Shown: piece by piece, positions 58,201 through 64,000 of the stretch | Layout: each line of letters begins with the position of its first letter | Numbering within the stretch: the stretch's first letter is position 1 | Assembly: GCF_000830005.1 (NCBI RefSeq) | Contig: NZ_CP010407.1 | Span: 2,895,001-2,959,000 of the forward strand | DNA from: Streptomyces vietnamensis | Lineage (GTDB): Bacteria; Actinomycetota; Actinomycetes; Streptomycetales; Streptomycetaceae | Direction: 5' to 3' | DNA length: 64,000 nucleotides | Notes under the pieces: generated by a model | Database searches by the model: none | What the model was told of the DNA's origin: nothing | What the model saw: the letters and a program-made list of their open reading frames with translations, nothing else | Position numbers and translations under genes: made by a program

Positions 58201-58310
58201 AGACGCGGGCGACCCGCTTCGGGTACTCGCTGTGGTCCGTGGAGACGTATGCCGTGGCCCCTCCCGAGAAGGAGCAGGAGGACACGCCGGAGGAGCGACC
58301 CGCCCCCTGA
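55224..58310 (+). CDS. Secreted GH84-like beta-N-acetylglucosaminidase with C-terminal discoidin domain
   Basis: The 1028-residue product has a signal peptide (HLGRRKRTATAVAAAVIGGLLGGAVPGSAQA), a Pro/Thr/Ala-rich linker, a GH20b-like N-terminal domain, a GH84 catalytic barrel beginning RGVTEGFYGRPW, a helical region, and a C-terminal F5/8 type C (CBM32-like) domain (PDFPAASAVDGDPATRWSS). In GH84 enzymes two adjacent Asp residues act together. Here the site reads QFQDSSYDEWH, with Gln338-Asp339 in place of Asp-Asp. It may act on another N-acetylhexosamine substrate or use an altered mechanism. It is a secreted enzyme, probably for chitin or glycan breakdown. Confidence 0.88.
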   Translation: MHLGRRKRTATAVAAAVIGGLLGGAVPGSAQATPTAPATPTAPAAPVTPTAPTAPQAPAAPSTPAPPSGNASTARVPAVWPRPQSLAAAGSSVRLGDEVTLLADADADPYALAALRELLRAAGVRTVHTGLPGRGPVLRVAGPSGDGDGSGAEAALAALRVPERLDLPRGGYRLATGRFQGRDTVVLDGVGEDGLFHAVQTLRQLLGPGGEIPGVVVRDWPGTAERGVTEGFYGRPWTLDQRLAQLDFLGRTKQNRYLYAPGDDPYRQAQWREPYPAAQQDEFRALAERARRNHVTLGWAVAPAQSMCLASAGDVTALTRKLDAMWELGVRSFQLQFQDSSYDEWHCDKDADAFGRGPEAAATAHARVANAVAAHLAERHPDAEPLTVMPTEYYQDGTTAYRTKLAQELDAEVRVAWTGVGVVPRTITGGELAGARKALGDHPLVTMDNYPVNDYAQDRLFLGPATGREPGVAAGSAAFLAHAMEQPAASRVPLFTTADYAWNPRGYRPRESWQAAVDDLAGPDPAAREALRALAGNGSSSILDPAGESAYLKPLLAAFWASRTSTGAAGTAAREKVARELRDAFTVMRRAPERLTATADGTLDDETGPWLEQLSRYGRAGETAVDMLLAQARGDGAAAWRAQLDLEGQRKELKASRVTVGSGVLDPFLTRAVAESAAWTGADRTPAARADRAPGSYTVRLDRARPVEALTVLTEPDRAGDARVEAYVPGEGWRPLGPLSASGWTQTELKGLRADALRVVWSGEGPAPEVRSLVPWFADGPRAGLELARTETDAEIGGPAQRVDVELTGRRAGEVRGELTAKAPKGIVVRLPRQAVVERGARTSVPLEVSVAAGVPAGSYRVPVSFAGEERVLTVRAFPRTAGPDLARAATASSSGDETPDFPAASAVDGDPATRWSSPAEDGAWWQLELPEPARIGQVVLHWQDAYASRYRVQVSADGRIWRTAATVADGRGGRESVRMDAADTRFLRVQGETRATRFGYSLWSVETYAVAPPEKEQEDTPEERPAP

Positions 58311-58373
58311 GGGGCGCGCCGCTCCGCACCGAAGGCCCCCGCTTACACGGACCGCGTACGCGAAAGGCCCGGC

Positions 58374-58937
58374 TCAACCCGTCGTCAGCGCCCTCACGGG
58401 GGTGTCTGCGACGGAGTCGATCCGGGCCATCACGTCCTCGGCGCCGTACGGTTCCAGGTACGGCAGCCAGCGGGGGTCCCGGTGTCCGGTCCCGATGATC
58501 CGCCAGGCCAGGCCGGTCGGCGGGGCGGGTTGGTGCCGCAGCCGCCAGCCCAGCTCGCGCAGGTGCCGGTCGGCCTTGACGTGGTTGCAGCGGCGGCAGG
58601 CCGCCACCACGTTCTCCCAGGCGTGCGTGCCCCCGCGGCTGCGCGGGATGACGTGGTCGACGCTGGTCGCGACGGCCCCGCAGTACGCGCAGCGCCCGCC
58701 GTCGCGCGCGAAGAGCGCTCGGCGGGTCAAGGGAACGGGCCCCCGGTAGGGGACCCGCACGAAGCGCTTCAGTCGCACCACGCTGGGAGCGGGGAGGACT
58801 TGGGTCTCGCTGTGCAGGAAGGCGCCGGACTCCTCGAGGCAGAGAGCCTTGTTCTCCAGTACGAGGACGAGTGCGCGGCGGAGCGGTACGACGCCGAGCG
58901 GCTCGTACGACGCGTTGAGGACCAGGACATGCGGCAC
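58374..58937 (-). CDS. HNH endonuclease family protein
   Basis: The 187-residue product begins MPHVLVLNASYEPLGVVPLRRALVLVLENKAL and contains the HNH core: CAYCG...DHVIPRSRGGTHAWENVVAACRRCNHVKADR, with two CxxC zinc pairs, the catalytic-type His in DHV, and Asn in WENV. This is a widespread actinobacterial chromosomal protein, not obviously part of a restriction system or phage. The N-terminal half is conserved in the family. Role unknown. It diverges from an mscS gene. Confidence 0.9.
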   Translation of the reverse strand: MPHVLVLNASYEPLGVVPLRRALVLVLENKALCLEESGAFLHSETQVLPAPSVVRLKRFVRVPYRGPVPLTRRALFARDGGRCAYCGAVATSVDHVIPRSRGGTHAWENVVAACRRCNHVKADRHLRELGWRLRHQPAPPTGLAWRIIGTGHRDPRWLPYLEPYGAEDVMARIDSVADTPVRALTTG

Positions 58938-59193
58938 GGATGCCTCCTATGACGCCGGCGGCGCGTGGCTCGCGCCGGGACGAACTGCTCTCAGTCTCTC
59001 CTCATGCCTGGTCGCGGCGCCACCACGTACCGGGATCGGGGTGGCGGCCCCGGGGTGTTCTCGACCACATCGGCATCTCTCCCCGGTATGTGCCCAGGTG
59101 AGGTCCGTCTCTCCCTCGAACAGGGCTACGGGACCACGTCCGGCGCCCCGTTACTGTGGATGGCCTGCGTACGCGATGCCTGGAGGTTGTCCC

Positions 59194-60255
59194 GTGTCCT
59201 GGTCCGCCCTGGCGGCTGCCACCGAACCCGAACCGATGCCGGTGACCCTGGACGAAGCCGCGGAGAGGGCCACGAACGCGGCGAGCTGGGTGGAGGAGAA
59301 CTGGTCCACCTGGCTGAACACCGGGTTGCGCATCCTGCTGATCCTGGTCGTCGCGCTGCTGCTCCGGATGGCCGTCCGGCGGGCCCTGACGAAGCTGATC
59401 GAGCGGATGAACCGCTCGGCGCAGGCGGTGGAGGGGACGACGCTCGGCGGTCTCCTGGTCAACACCGAGCGGCGGCGGCAGCGCTCGGAGGCGATCGGGT
59501 CGGTGCTCCGCTCGGTGGCGTCCTTCCTGATCCTGGGCACGGCCGCGCTGATGATCCTCGGCGCCTTCAAGATCGACCTGGCGCCGCTGCTCGCCTCGGC
59601 CGGTGTGGCCGGTGTGGCGATCGGTTTCGGCGCGCGGAACCTGGTGACGGACTTCCTGTCCGGTGTCTTCATGATCCTGGAGGACCAGTACGGCGTCGGC
59701 GACTCGGTCGACGCGGGCGTGGCCTCCGGCGAGGTCGTCGAGGTGGGCCTGCGGGTGACCAAGCTGCGCGGGGTGGACGGCGAGATCTGGTACGTGCGCA
59801 ACGGCGAGATCAAGCGGATAGGGAACCTCAGCCAGGGCTGGGCGACGGCCGGCGTGGACGTGACCGTCCGGCCGACGGAGGACCTGGACGCGGTGAAGGC
59901 CGTGATCATCGAGGCGGCGGACTCCATGGCGAAGGAGGAGCCCTGGGACGAGCGTCTGTGGGGTCCGGTGGAGGTGCTGGGTCTGAGCGAGGTGCTGCTC
60001 GACTCGATGACGATCCGGGTCTCGGCGAAGACGATGCCGGGCAAGAAGCTGGGCGTGGAGCGCGAGCTGCGCTGGCGCATCAAGCGGGGCCTGGACGAGG
60101 CCGGCATCCGGATCGTGGGCGGCGTCCCGCCCCAGGCCGAGGAGTCGAAGGCCGACCCGACGGCCGGCATGGCGGCCCCGTCGGCCTTCGCCTCGACGAC
60201 CTCCCCCCAGTCGGCGGCGGCGACCCCGCTGCCGAGGCCGGACCTCTCGAAGTAG
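59194..60255 (+). CDS. MscS-family mechanosensitive ion channel
   Basis: MscS channels open under membrane tension to release solutes on osmotic downshock. The 353-residue product has three to four predicted helices, a pore-lining helix pattern (APLLASAGVAGVAIGFGARNLVTDFLSG, about 130-158) and the beta domain beginning MILEDQYGVGDSVD. The GTG at 59194 has GGAGG seven bases upstream; the longer frame is intergenic. The C-terminal 50 residues are Ala/Ser/Pro-rich. The upstream gap (58938-59193) shows no gene and should hold promoters for this and the HNH gene. Confidence 0.92.
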   Translation: MSWSALAAATEPEPMPVTLDEAAERATNAASWVEENWSTWLNTGLRILLILVVALLLRMAVRRALTKLIERMNRSAQAVEGTTLGGLLVNTERRRQRSEAIGSVLRSVASFLILGTAALMILGAFKIDLAPLLASAGVAGVAIGFGARNLVTDFLSGVFMILEDQYGVGDSVDAGVASGEVVEVGLRVTKLRGVDGEIWYVRNGEIKRIGNLSQGWATAGVDVTVRPTEDLDAVKAVIIEAADSMAKEEPWDERLWGPVEVLGLSEVLLDSMTIRVSAKTMPGKKLGVERELRWRIKRGLDEAGIRIVGGVPPQAEESKADPTAGMAAPSAFASTTSPQSAAATPLPRPDLSK

Positions 60256-60328
60256 GTCCCTCCGTTCTCTTCGCGCCCCCGCGGGTAACTCTTTGGTTGC
60301 CTTCGGGGGCGCGTCGCGTTCCCGGGTA

Positions 60329-60357
60329 TTGACGCCCTGGTGACGGCCGCCTTACCT
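60329..60357 (+). promoter_or_regulatory. Likely promoter of the ROK regulator gene
   Basis: TTGACG (60329-60334) and TTACCT (60352-60357) are separated by exactly 17 bases, which fits a vegetative sigma-HrdB-type promoter. Transcription would start near 60364, a few bases before the operator. Confidence 0.65.
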
Positions 60358-60371
60358 TCCTCCCAACCGAA

Positions 60372-60386
60372 TAGGAAACTTTCCTA
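60372..60386 (+). promoter_or_regulatory. Perfect palindromic operator in front of the ROK regulator gene
   Basis: TAGGAAA-C-TTTCCTA is a perfect 7-bp inverted repeat around a central C. It lies about 8 bases after the likely transcription start and 39 bases before the chosen ROK start codon, fitting autoregulation by road-block. Confidence 0.8.
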
Positions 60387-60424
60387 ACAGTGTGCGTCAC
60401 CGTACGAGGGCAGGTGCGACCGTC

Positions 60425-61639
60425 ATGGCCGGTACGACTCCGGGAACCCCCGGCACCCCGCGCGTCCTGCGGGCCATGAACGACCGGGCCGCCCTGGACC
60501 TGCTCCTGGAGCACGGCCCCCTCTCGCGGACCCGGATCGGGAAGCTCACCGGGCTTTCCAAGCCGACCGCCTCCCAGCTGCTCGCCCGCCTCGAAGCGGC
60601 CGGGCTCGTCGTCGCGACCGGCACCACCGAGGGCCGGCCCGGTCCGAACGCGCAGCTGTACGCGGTCGACGCGCGGGCCGCGTACGCCGCCGGGCTCGAC
60701 GTCGACCAGCACCGCATCCACGCCGCCGTCGCCGACGTCACGGGCCGGATCGTCGGCGAGTACGAGCTCCGCACCCCCGGCCGCTCCGCCTCCGGCGTCG
60801 TCCGCCAGGTCACCGACGCCCTCGACGGGGCGGTCAAGGCGGCCGGGGTCACCCACGCGGACGTGCGACGCCTCGTCATCGGCACCCCCGGCGCCTTCGA
60901 CCCGGCCACCGGGCGCCTGCGGTACGCCTCCCACCTGCCCGGCTGGCACTCCCCCACCCTCCTGGAGGAGCTGGCCGCCGTCCTGCCCATGCCGTTCGAG
61001 TACGAGAACGACGTCAACCTCGTCGCCCTCGCCGAGCAGCGCCTGGGCGCCGCCCGCGGCCACTCCGACTTCGCCCTGCTGTGGAACGAGGGCGGTCTCG
61101 GCGCCGCCCTCGTCCTCGGCGGGCGGCTGCACCGCGGCTTCACCGGCGGCGCCGGCGAGCTCGGCTTCCTGCCCGTGCCCGGCACCCCGCTCGTACGGCA
61201 GGTCACCAAGGCCAACTCCGGCGGCTTCCAGGAGCTCGCGGGCATCCAGGCGGTGCCCAGGATCGCCCGCGAGGCCGGGATCGAGACCCCCGACCACCCG
61301 TTCGTACCGGTGGTGAGCGGACTCCTTTCCCGGGCCGCCGAGACCCATGGGGACGACCCGCGGTACGCGGAGCTGCTCGACCGGTACGCCGAGCGCCTCG
61401 CCGTCGGACTCGCCTCCCTCGTGACCGTCCTCGACCCCGAACTGATCGTGCTCGCCGGGGACGCCCTCGTCACCGGCGGCGAACCCCTCCGCGCGCGCGT
61501 GCAGTCCGAACTCGCCGACCTCGCCCCGTCCCGGCCGCGGCTCGTCCTCTCCGCCGTACGCCGGAGCCCCGTGCTGCGCGGGGCCCTCGAAAGCGCCCTC
61601 GCCACCACGCGCGACGAGGTCTTCGACACCTCGCGCTGA
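60425..61639 (+). CDS. ROK-family transcriptional regulator
   Basis: The 404-residue product has an N-terminal winged helix-turn-helix (MNDRAALDLLLEHGPLSRTRIGKLTGLSKPTASQLLARLEAAGLVV) and a C-terminal ROK sugar-kinase-like domain with AGLDVDQHRIHAAVADVTG and FTGGAGELGFLPV. The ROK zinc motif CxCGxxGC is absent, as in several Streptomyces regulators. The ATG at 60425 is chosen because the upstream GTG (60392) has no ribosome binding site and lies next to the operator. It is followed by sugar ABC transporter genes, which it likely controls with a sugar ligand. Confidence 0.93.
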   Translation: MAGTTPGTPGTPRVLRAMNDRAALDLLLEHGPLSRTRIGKLTGLSKPTASQLLARLEAAGLVVATGTTEGRPGPNAQLYAVDARAAYAAGLDVDQHRIHAAVADVTGRIVGEYELRTPGRSASGVVRQVTDALDGAVKAAGVTHADVRRLVIGTPGAFDPATGRLRYASHLPGWHSPTLLEELAAVLPMPFEYENDVNLVALAEQRLGAARGHSDFALLWNEGGLGAALVLGGRLHRGFTGGAGELGFLPVPGTPLVRQVTKANSGGFQELAGIQAVPRIAREAGIETPDHPFVPVVSGLLSRAAETHGDDPRYAELLDRYAERLAVGLASLVTVLDPELIVLAGDALVTGGEPLRARVQSELADLAPSRPRLVLSAVRRSPVLRGALESALATTRDEVFDTSR

Positions 61640-61687
61640 CCCCGTCCCCACAAAGCCCGCAACCCGCCCCCGCAGGGAGACCCCGTC

Positions 61688-63031
61688 ATGCCCGTACGTC
61701 CGCGCAGAGCCGCCGCCGCGCTCGCCGCCACCGCCTCGATCGCCCTCTTCGCCTCCGCCTGTACCGGCTCCGCGAACAACGCGGCCGCCGACGACCCGAA
61801 CGCGCAGACGACGATCACCTTCTGGCACGGCTGGAACGCGCCCGCCGAGGTCAAGGCGATCGAGGACAACGTCGCCCGCTTCGAGAAGGCCCACCCGAAC
61901 ATCAAGGTGAAGGTCGTCGGCGACATCAACGACGAGAAGCTCGGCCAGGCGCTGCGCGCGGGCGGCTCGAACGGGCCGGACGTCGTCTCCTCGTTCACCA
62001 CCTCCAACGTCGGCAAGTTCTGCTCCTCGGGCGCGCTCGCCGACCTCAAGCCCTTCATAGAGAAGTCGAAGCTCGACCTGGACAAGACCTTCCCGAAGGT
62101 CCTCCAGGAGTACACCCAGTTCGAGGGCAGGCGCTGCTCCCTGCCGCTGCTCTCCGACGCGTACGGGCTCTACTACAACAAGGACGCCTTCCGGAAGGCC
62201 GGGCTCGACCCCGAGGCCCCGCCGAAGACCTGGTCCCAGTTCACCCAGGTCGCCAAGAAGCTGACGAAGGCGAAGGGCGACTCGTACGAGCAGCTCGGCT
62301 TCATGCCGAACTACCTCGGCTACGAGACGGTCGTCGAGCACTACATGTCGCAGTGGGACCACACGTACTTCACCGAGGACGGCAAGTCGAACGTCGCCAA
62401 GGACCCGGCCTTCGCCGAGATGATGACGTACCAGAAGTCCCTGGTGGACTCGCTCGGCGGGTTCGAGAAGCTCGACAAGTACCGCACCGCCTTCGGTGAC
62501 GAGTGGGGCGCCAAGCACCCCTTCCAGACCGGCCAGGTCGCCATGCAGCTGGACGGCGAGTGGCGGCTGAACTTCATCAAGAACGCCGGCGTGAAGTTCG
62601 ACGTCGGCGTGGCGCCGCTGCCGGTCGCGGACGACGAGATCGCCGAGTACGGCAAGGGCTACCTCTCCGGCACGATCATGGGCATCGCGCCGCAGAGCAA
62701 GAAGCAGAACGCGGCCTGGGAGCTGGTCAAGTACATGACCACGGACACCGATGCCGTGGTGAGCTTCGCGAACGCCATCGGGAACGTGCCCTCCACCTTC
62801 GAGGCACTCAAGTCCCCGAACCTGAAGTTCGACGACCGTTTCAAGGTCTTCCTGGACATCGCCAAGCACCCGGAGTCCACCACCATGGACAACGCGGTCA
62901 ACGGCCCCGCCTACCAGGAGACCCTCTCCAGCCTCGCCCACAAGTACGAGAGCGGCCAGGTCACGGACCTCAAGAAGGGCCTCGCGGACGCCGCGGCCCA
63001 GATCGACCGCGACATCGCCGCGGCGAAGTGA
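61688..63031 (+). CDS. Sugar ABC transporter substrate-binding lipoprotein
   Basis: The 447-residue product has a lipoprotein signal with lipobox FASAC (Cys25), followed by ITFWHGWNAPAEVKAI, the start of a cluster B type solute-binding fold (MalE/UgpB group), and ending in an Asp/Lys-rich helix. It catches a sugar outside the membrane and passes it to the permeases. The ATG follows GGGAGA. It lies 48 bases after the ROK gene and 16 bases before the first permease, so they form one operon. The sugar is unknown. Confidence 0.94.
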   Translation: MPVRPRRAAAALAATASIALFASACTGSANNAAADDPNAQTTITFWHGWNAPAEVKAIEDNVARFEKAHPNIKVKVVGDINDEKLGQALRAGGSNGPDVVSSFTTSNVGKFCSSGALADLKPFIEKSKLDLDKTFPKVLQEYTQFEGRRCSLPLLSDAYGLYYNKDAFRKAGLDPEAPPKTWSQFTQVAKKLTKAKGDSYEQLGFMPNYLGYETVVEHYMSQWDHTYFTEDGKSNVAKDPAFAEMMTYQKSLVDSLGGFEKLDKYRTAFGDEWGAKHPFQTGQVAMQLDGEWRLNFIKNAGVKFDVGVAPLPVADDEIAEYGKGYLSGTIMGIAPQSKKQNAAWELVKYMTTDTDAVVSFANAIGNVPSTFEALKSPNLKFDDRFKVFLDIAKHPESTTMDNAVNGPAYQETLSSLAHKYESGQVTDLKKGLADAAAQIDRDIAAAK

Positions 63032-63047
63032 CGGCCGGTACCCCCTC

Positions 63048-64000
63048 ATGAGCACGGACACCCTGCCCGCGAAGGCGGCGGCCGCCCCGGCCGCCGCCTC
63101 CCCGGAGGCGCGCAACACCCTGCGGTCGAAGCGCCGGCGCAACGCGCTGCGCACCGCGCTGTTCATGTCGCCCTGGCTGATCGGATTCGGCTTCTTCTTC
63201 GCCTATCCGCTGGTCTCCACCCTGTACTTCTCGTTCATGCGGTACGACGGCCTCAACCCGCCGACCTGGCGGGGCCTGGAGAACTGGACGTACGTCTTCT
63301 CCGACCTGCCGAAGTTCTGGCCGGCGATGCAGAACACCCTGTGGCTGGCGGTCGTCATGGTGACCTGCCGGGTCGTCTTCGGCCTCGGCGTCGGCATGCT
63401 GATCACCAAGATCAAGACGGGTGCCGGGATCTTCCGCACCCTCTTCTACCTGCCCTACCTGGCCCCGCCGGTGGCCGCCACGCTCGCCTTCGTCTTCCTG
63501 CTCAACCCCGGCACCGGGCCGGTCAACTCGTTCCTCGAGGCGGTCGGCATCCCCGCCCCCTCCTGGTTCAACGACGCGGACTGGGCCAAGCCGGCCCTCA
63601 CCGTCCTCGCCGTGTGGGGCATCGGCGACCTCATGGTCATCTTCATGGCCGCCCTGCTCGACGTGCCGAAGGAGCAGTACGAGGCCGCCGAACTCGACGG
63701 CGCGTCCCCGTGGCAGCGGTTCCGCTACGTCACGCTGCCGAACATCTCGCCGATCGTGCTCTTCGCGGTCGTGACCGGGATCATCGGCGCGATGCAGTAC
63801 TACACGCAGCCGATCGTGGCCTCCAAGGTCGCCTCGGGCGTGATGGGCGGCTCCGGCGCCCCCTTCCAGCCCGGCTATCCGGACGACTCCACGCTGACCC
63901 TGCCGCAGCTCATCTACAGCCTCGGCTTCAGCCAGTTCAACTACGGCGCGGCCTGCGTGGTGGCGCTGGTGCTCTTCGCACTCTCCATGGCCTTCACCGC
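63048..64000 (+). CDS. Sugar ABC transporter permease (truncated at window end)
   Basis: The reading frame starts at an ATG and is open to the last base, giving 317 residues. It has a 30-residue Ala/Pro/Arg-rich cytoplasmic N-terminus, five or six membrane helices in this part and the EAA loop KEQYEAAELDGASPWQRFRYVTLPNI that contacts the ATPase. This is a MalF-type permease. The second permease (MalG-type) is expected directly downstream, outside the window. Confidence 0.95.
   Translation, partial: MSTDTLPAKAAAAPAAASPEARNTLRSKRRRNALRTALFMSPWLIGFGFFFAYPLVSTLYFSFMRYDGLNPPTWRGLENWTYVFSDLPKFWPAMQNTLWLAVVMVTCRVVFGLGVGMLITKIKTGAGIFRTLFYLPYLAPPVAATLAFVFLLNPGTGPVNSFLEAVGIPAPSWFNDADWAKPALTVLAVWGIGDLMVIFMAALLDVPKEQYEAAELDGASPWQRFRYVTLPNISPIVLFAVVTGIIGAMQYYTQPIVASKVASGVMGGSGAPFQPGYPDDSTLTLPQLIYSLGFSQFNYGAACVVALVLFALSMAFT

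Overview
The window is a high-GC actinobacterial chromosome segment, almost certainly Streptomyces. Third-position GC is very high, GTG starts are frequent, perfect GC-rich hairpins follow many genes, and the gene order rodA-mrdA-mreD-mreC-mreB-ndk-folC-valS-clpX-clpP2-clpP1-tig is the conserved Streptomyces core arrangement. Most genes are housekeeping or stable lineage genes; no biosynthetic gene cluster, prophage or CRISPR array was seen.

Layout. (1) 1-6435, all on the minus strand: a lateral-wall/sporulation-wall operon mreB-mreC-mreD-mrdA-rodA, ending in a CYTH-domain gene cut by the window edge. (2) 6588-13039, minus strand: ndk, a DUF4233 membrane protein, folC, an orphan sensor kinase and valS. 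(3) 13178-18628: a proline/glycine/tyrosine-rich membrane protein, then the protein quality-control block clpX, clpP2, clpP1 and tig, with a ClgR-type box upstream of clpP1. (4) 18803-23377: tRNA-Pro and tRNA-Gly, a tiny membrane protein, a SpoIIE-type phosphatase, an Eis-like acetyltransferase, a Nei-type glycosylase and rpiB. (5) 23574-30482: two paralogous amino-acid permeases flanking bioY and a TnpB-only IS200/IS605-type element, then sodF with a Nur-type box and a likely small RNA in its 3' UTR, and a DsbA-like protein. (6) 30642-38853, accessory in character: a PepN aminopeptidase, an AbiEi/DUF559-like protein, a serine hydrolase, a Nudix hydrolase, an HPP protein, a PNPOx-like flavoprotein, and a divergent VOC/CGNR-regulator pair. 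(7) 39048-47456: a secreted subtilase, asd, a degenerate TerD-family protein and a second PepN. (8) 47601-54987: allantoicase, a LysR regulator, two EamA transporters, a MarR regulator, a small membrane protein, and malQ behind a small Pro/Thr/Ser-repeat protein. (9) 55224-64000: a secreted GH84-like glycosidase, an HNH nuclease, an MscS channel, and a ROK-regulated sugar ABC transporter whose first permease runs off the window.

The most notable non-coding signals are: a covarying two-stem element present three times (22033-22077, 36611-36704, 37650-37716), each copy directly behind a stop codon and in the same orientation, two of them forming part of a longer cassette that ends at the ribosome binding site of the next gene; five in-phase 15-bp repeats between the divergent eamA and marR genes; a Nur-type box plus candidate regulatory 3' UTR at sodF; a 22-bp near-palindrome between malQ and the GH84 gene; and perfect operators in front of the ROK regulator. 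All function calls come from reading the sequence and from knowledge of families; no database search was run.
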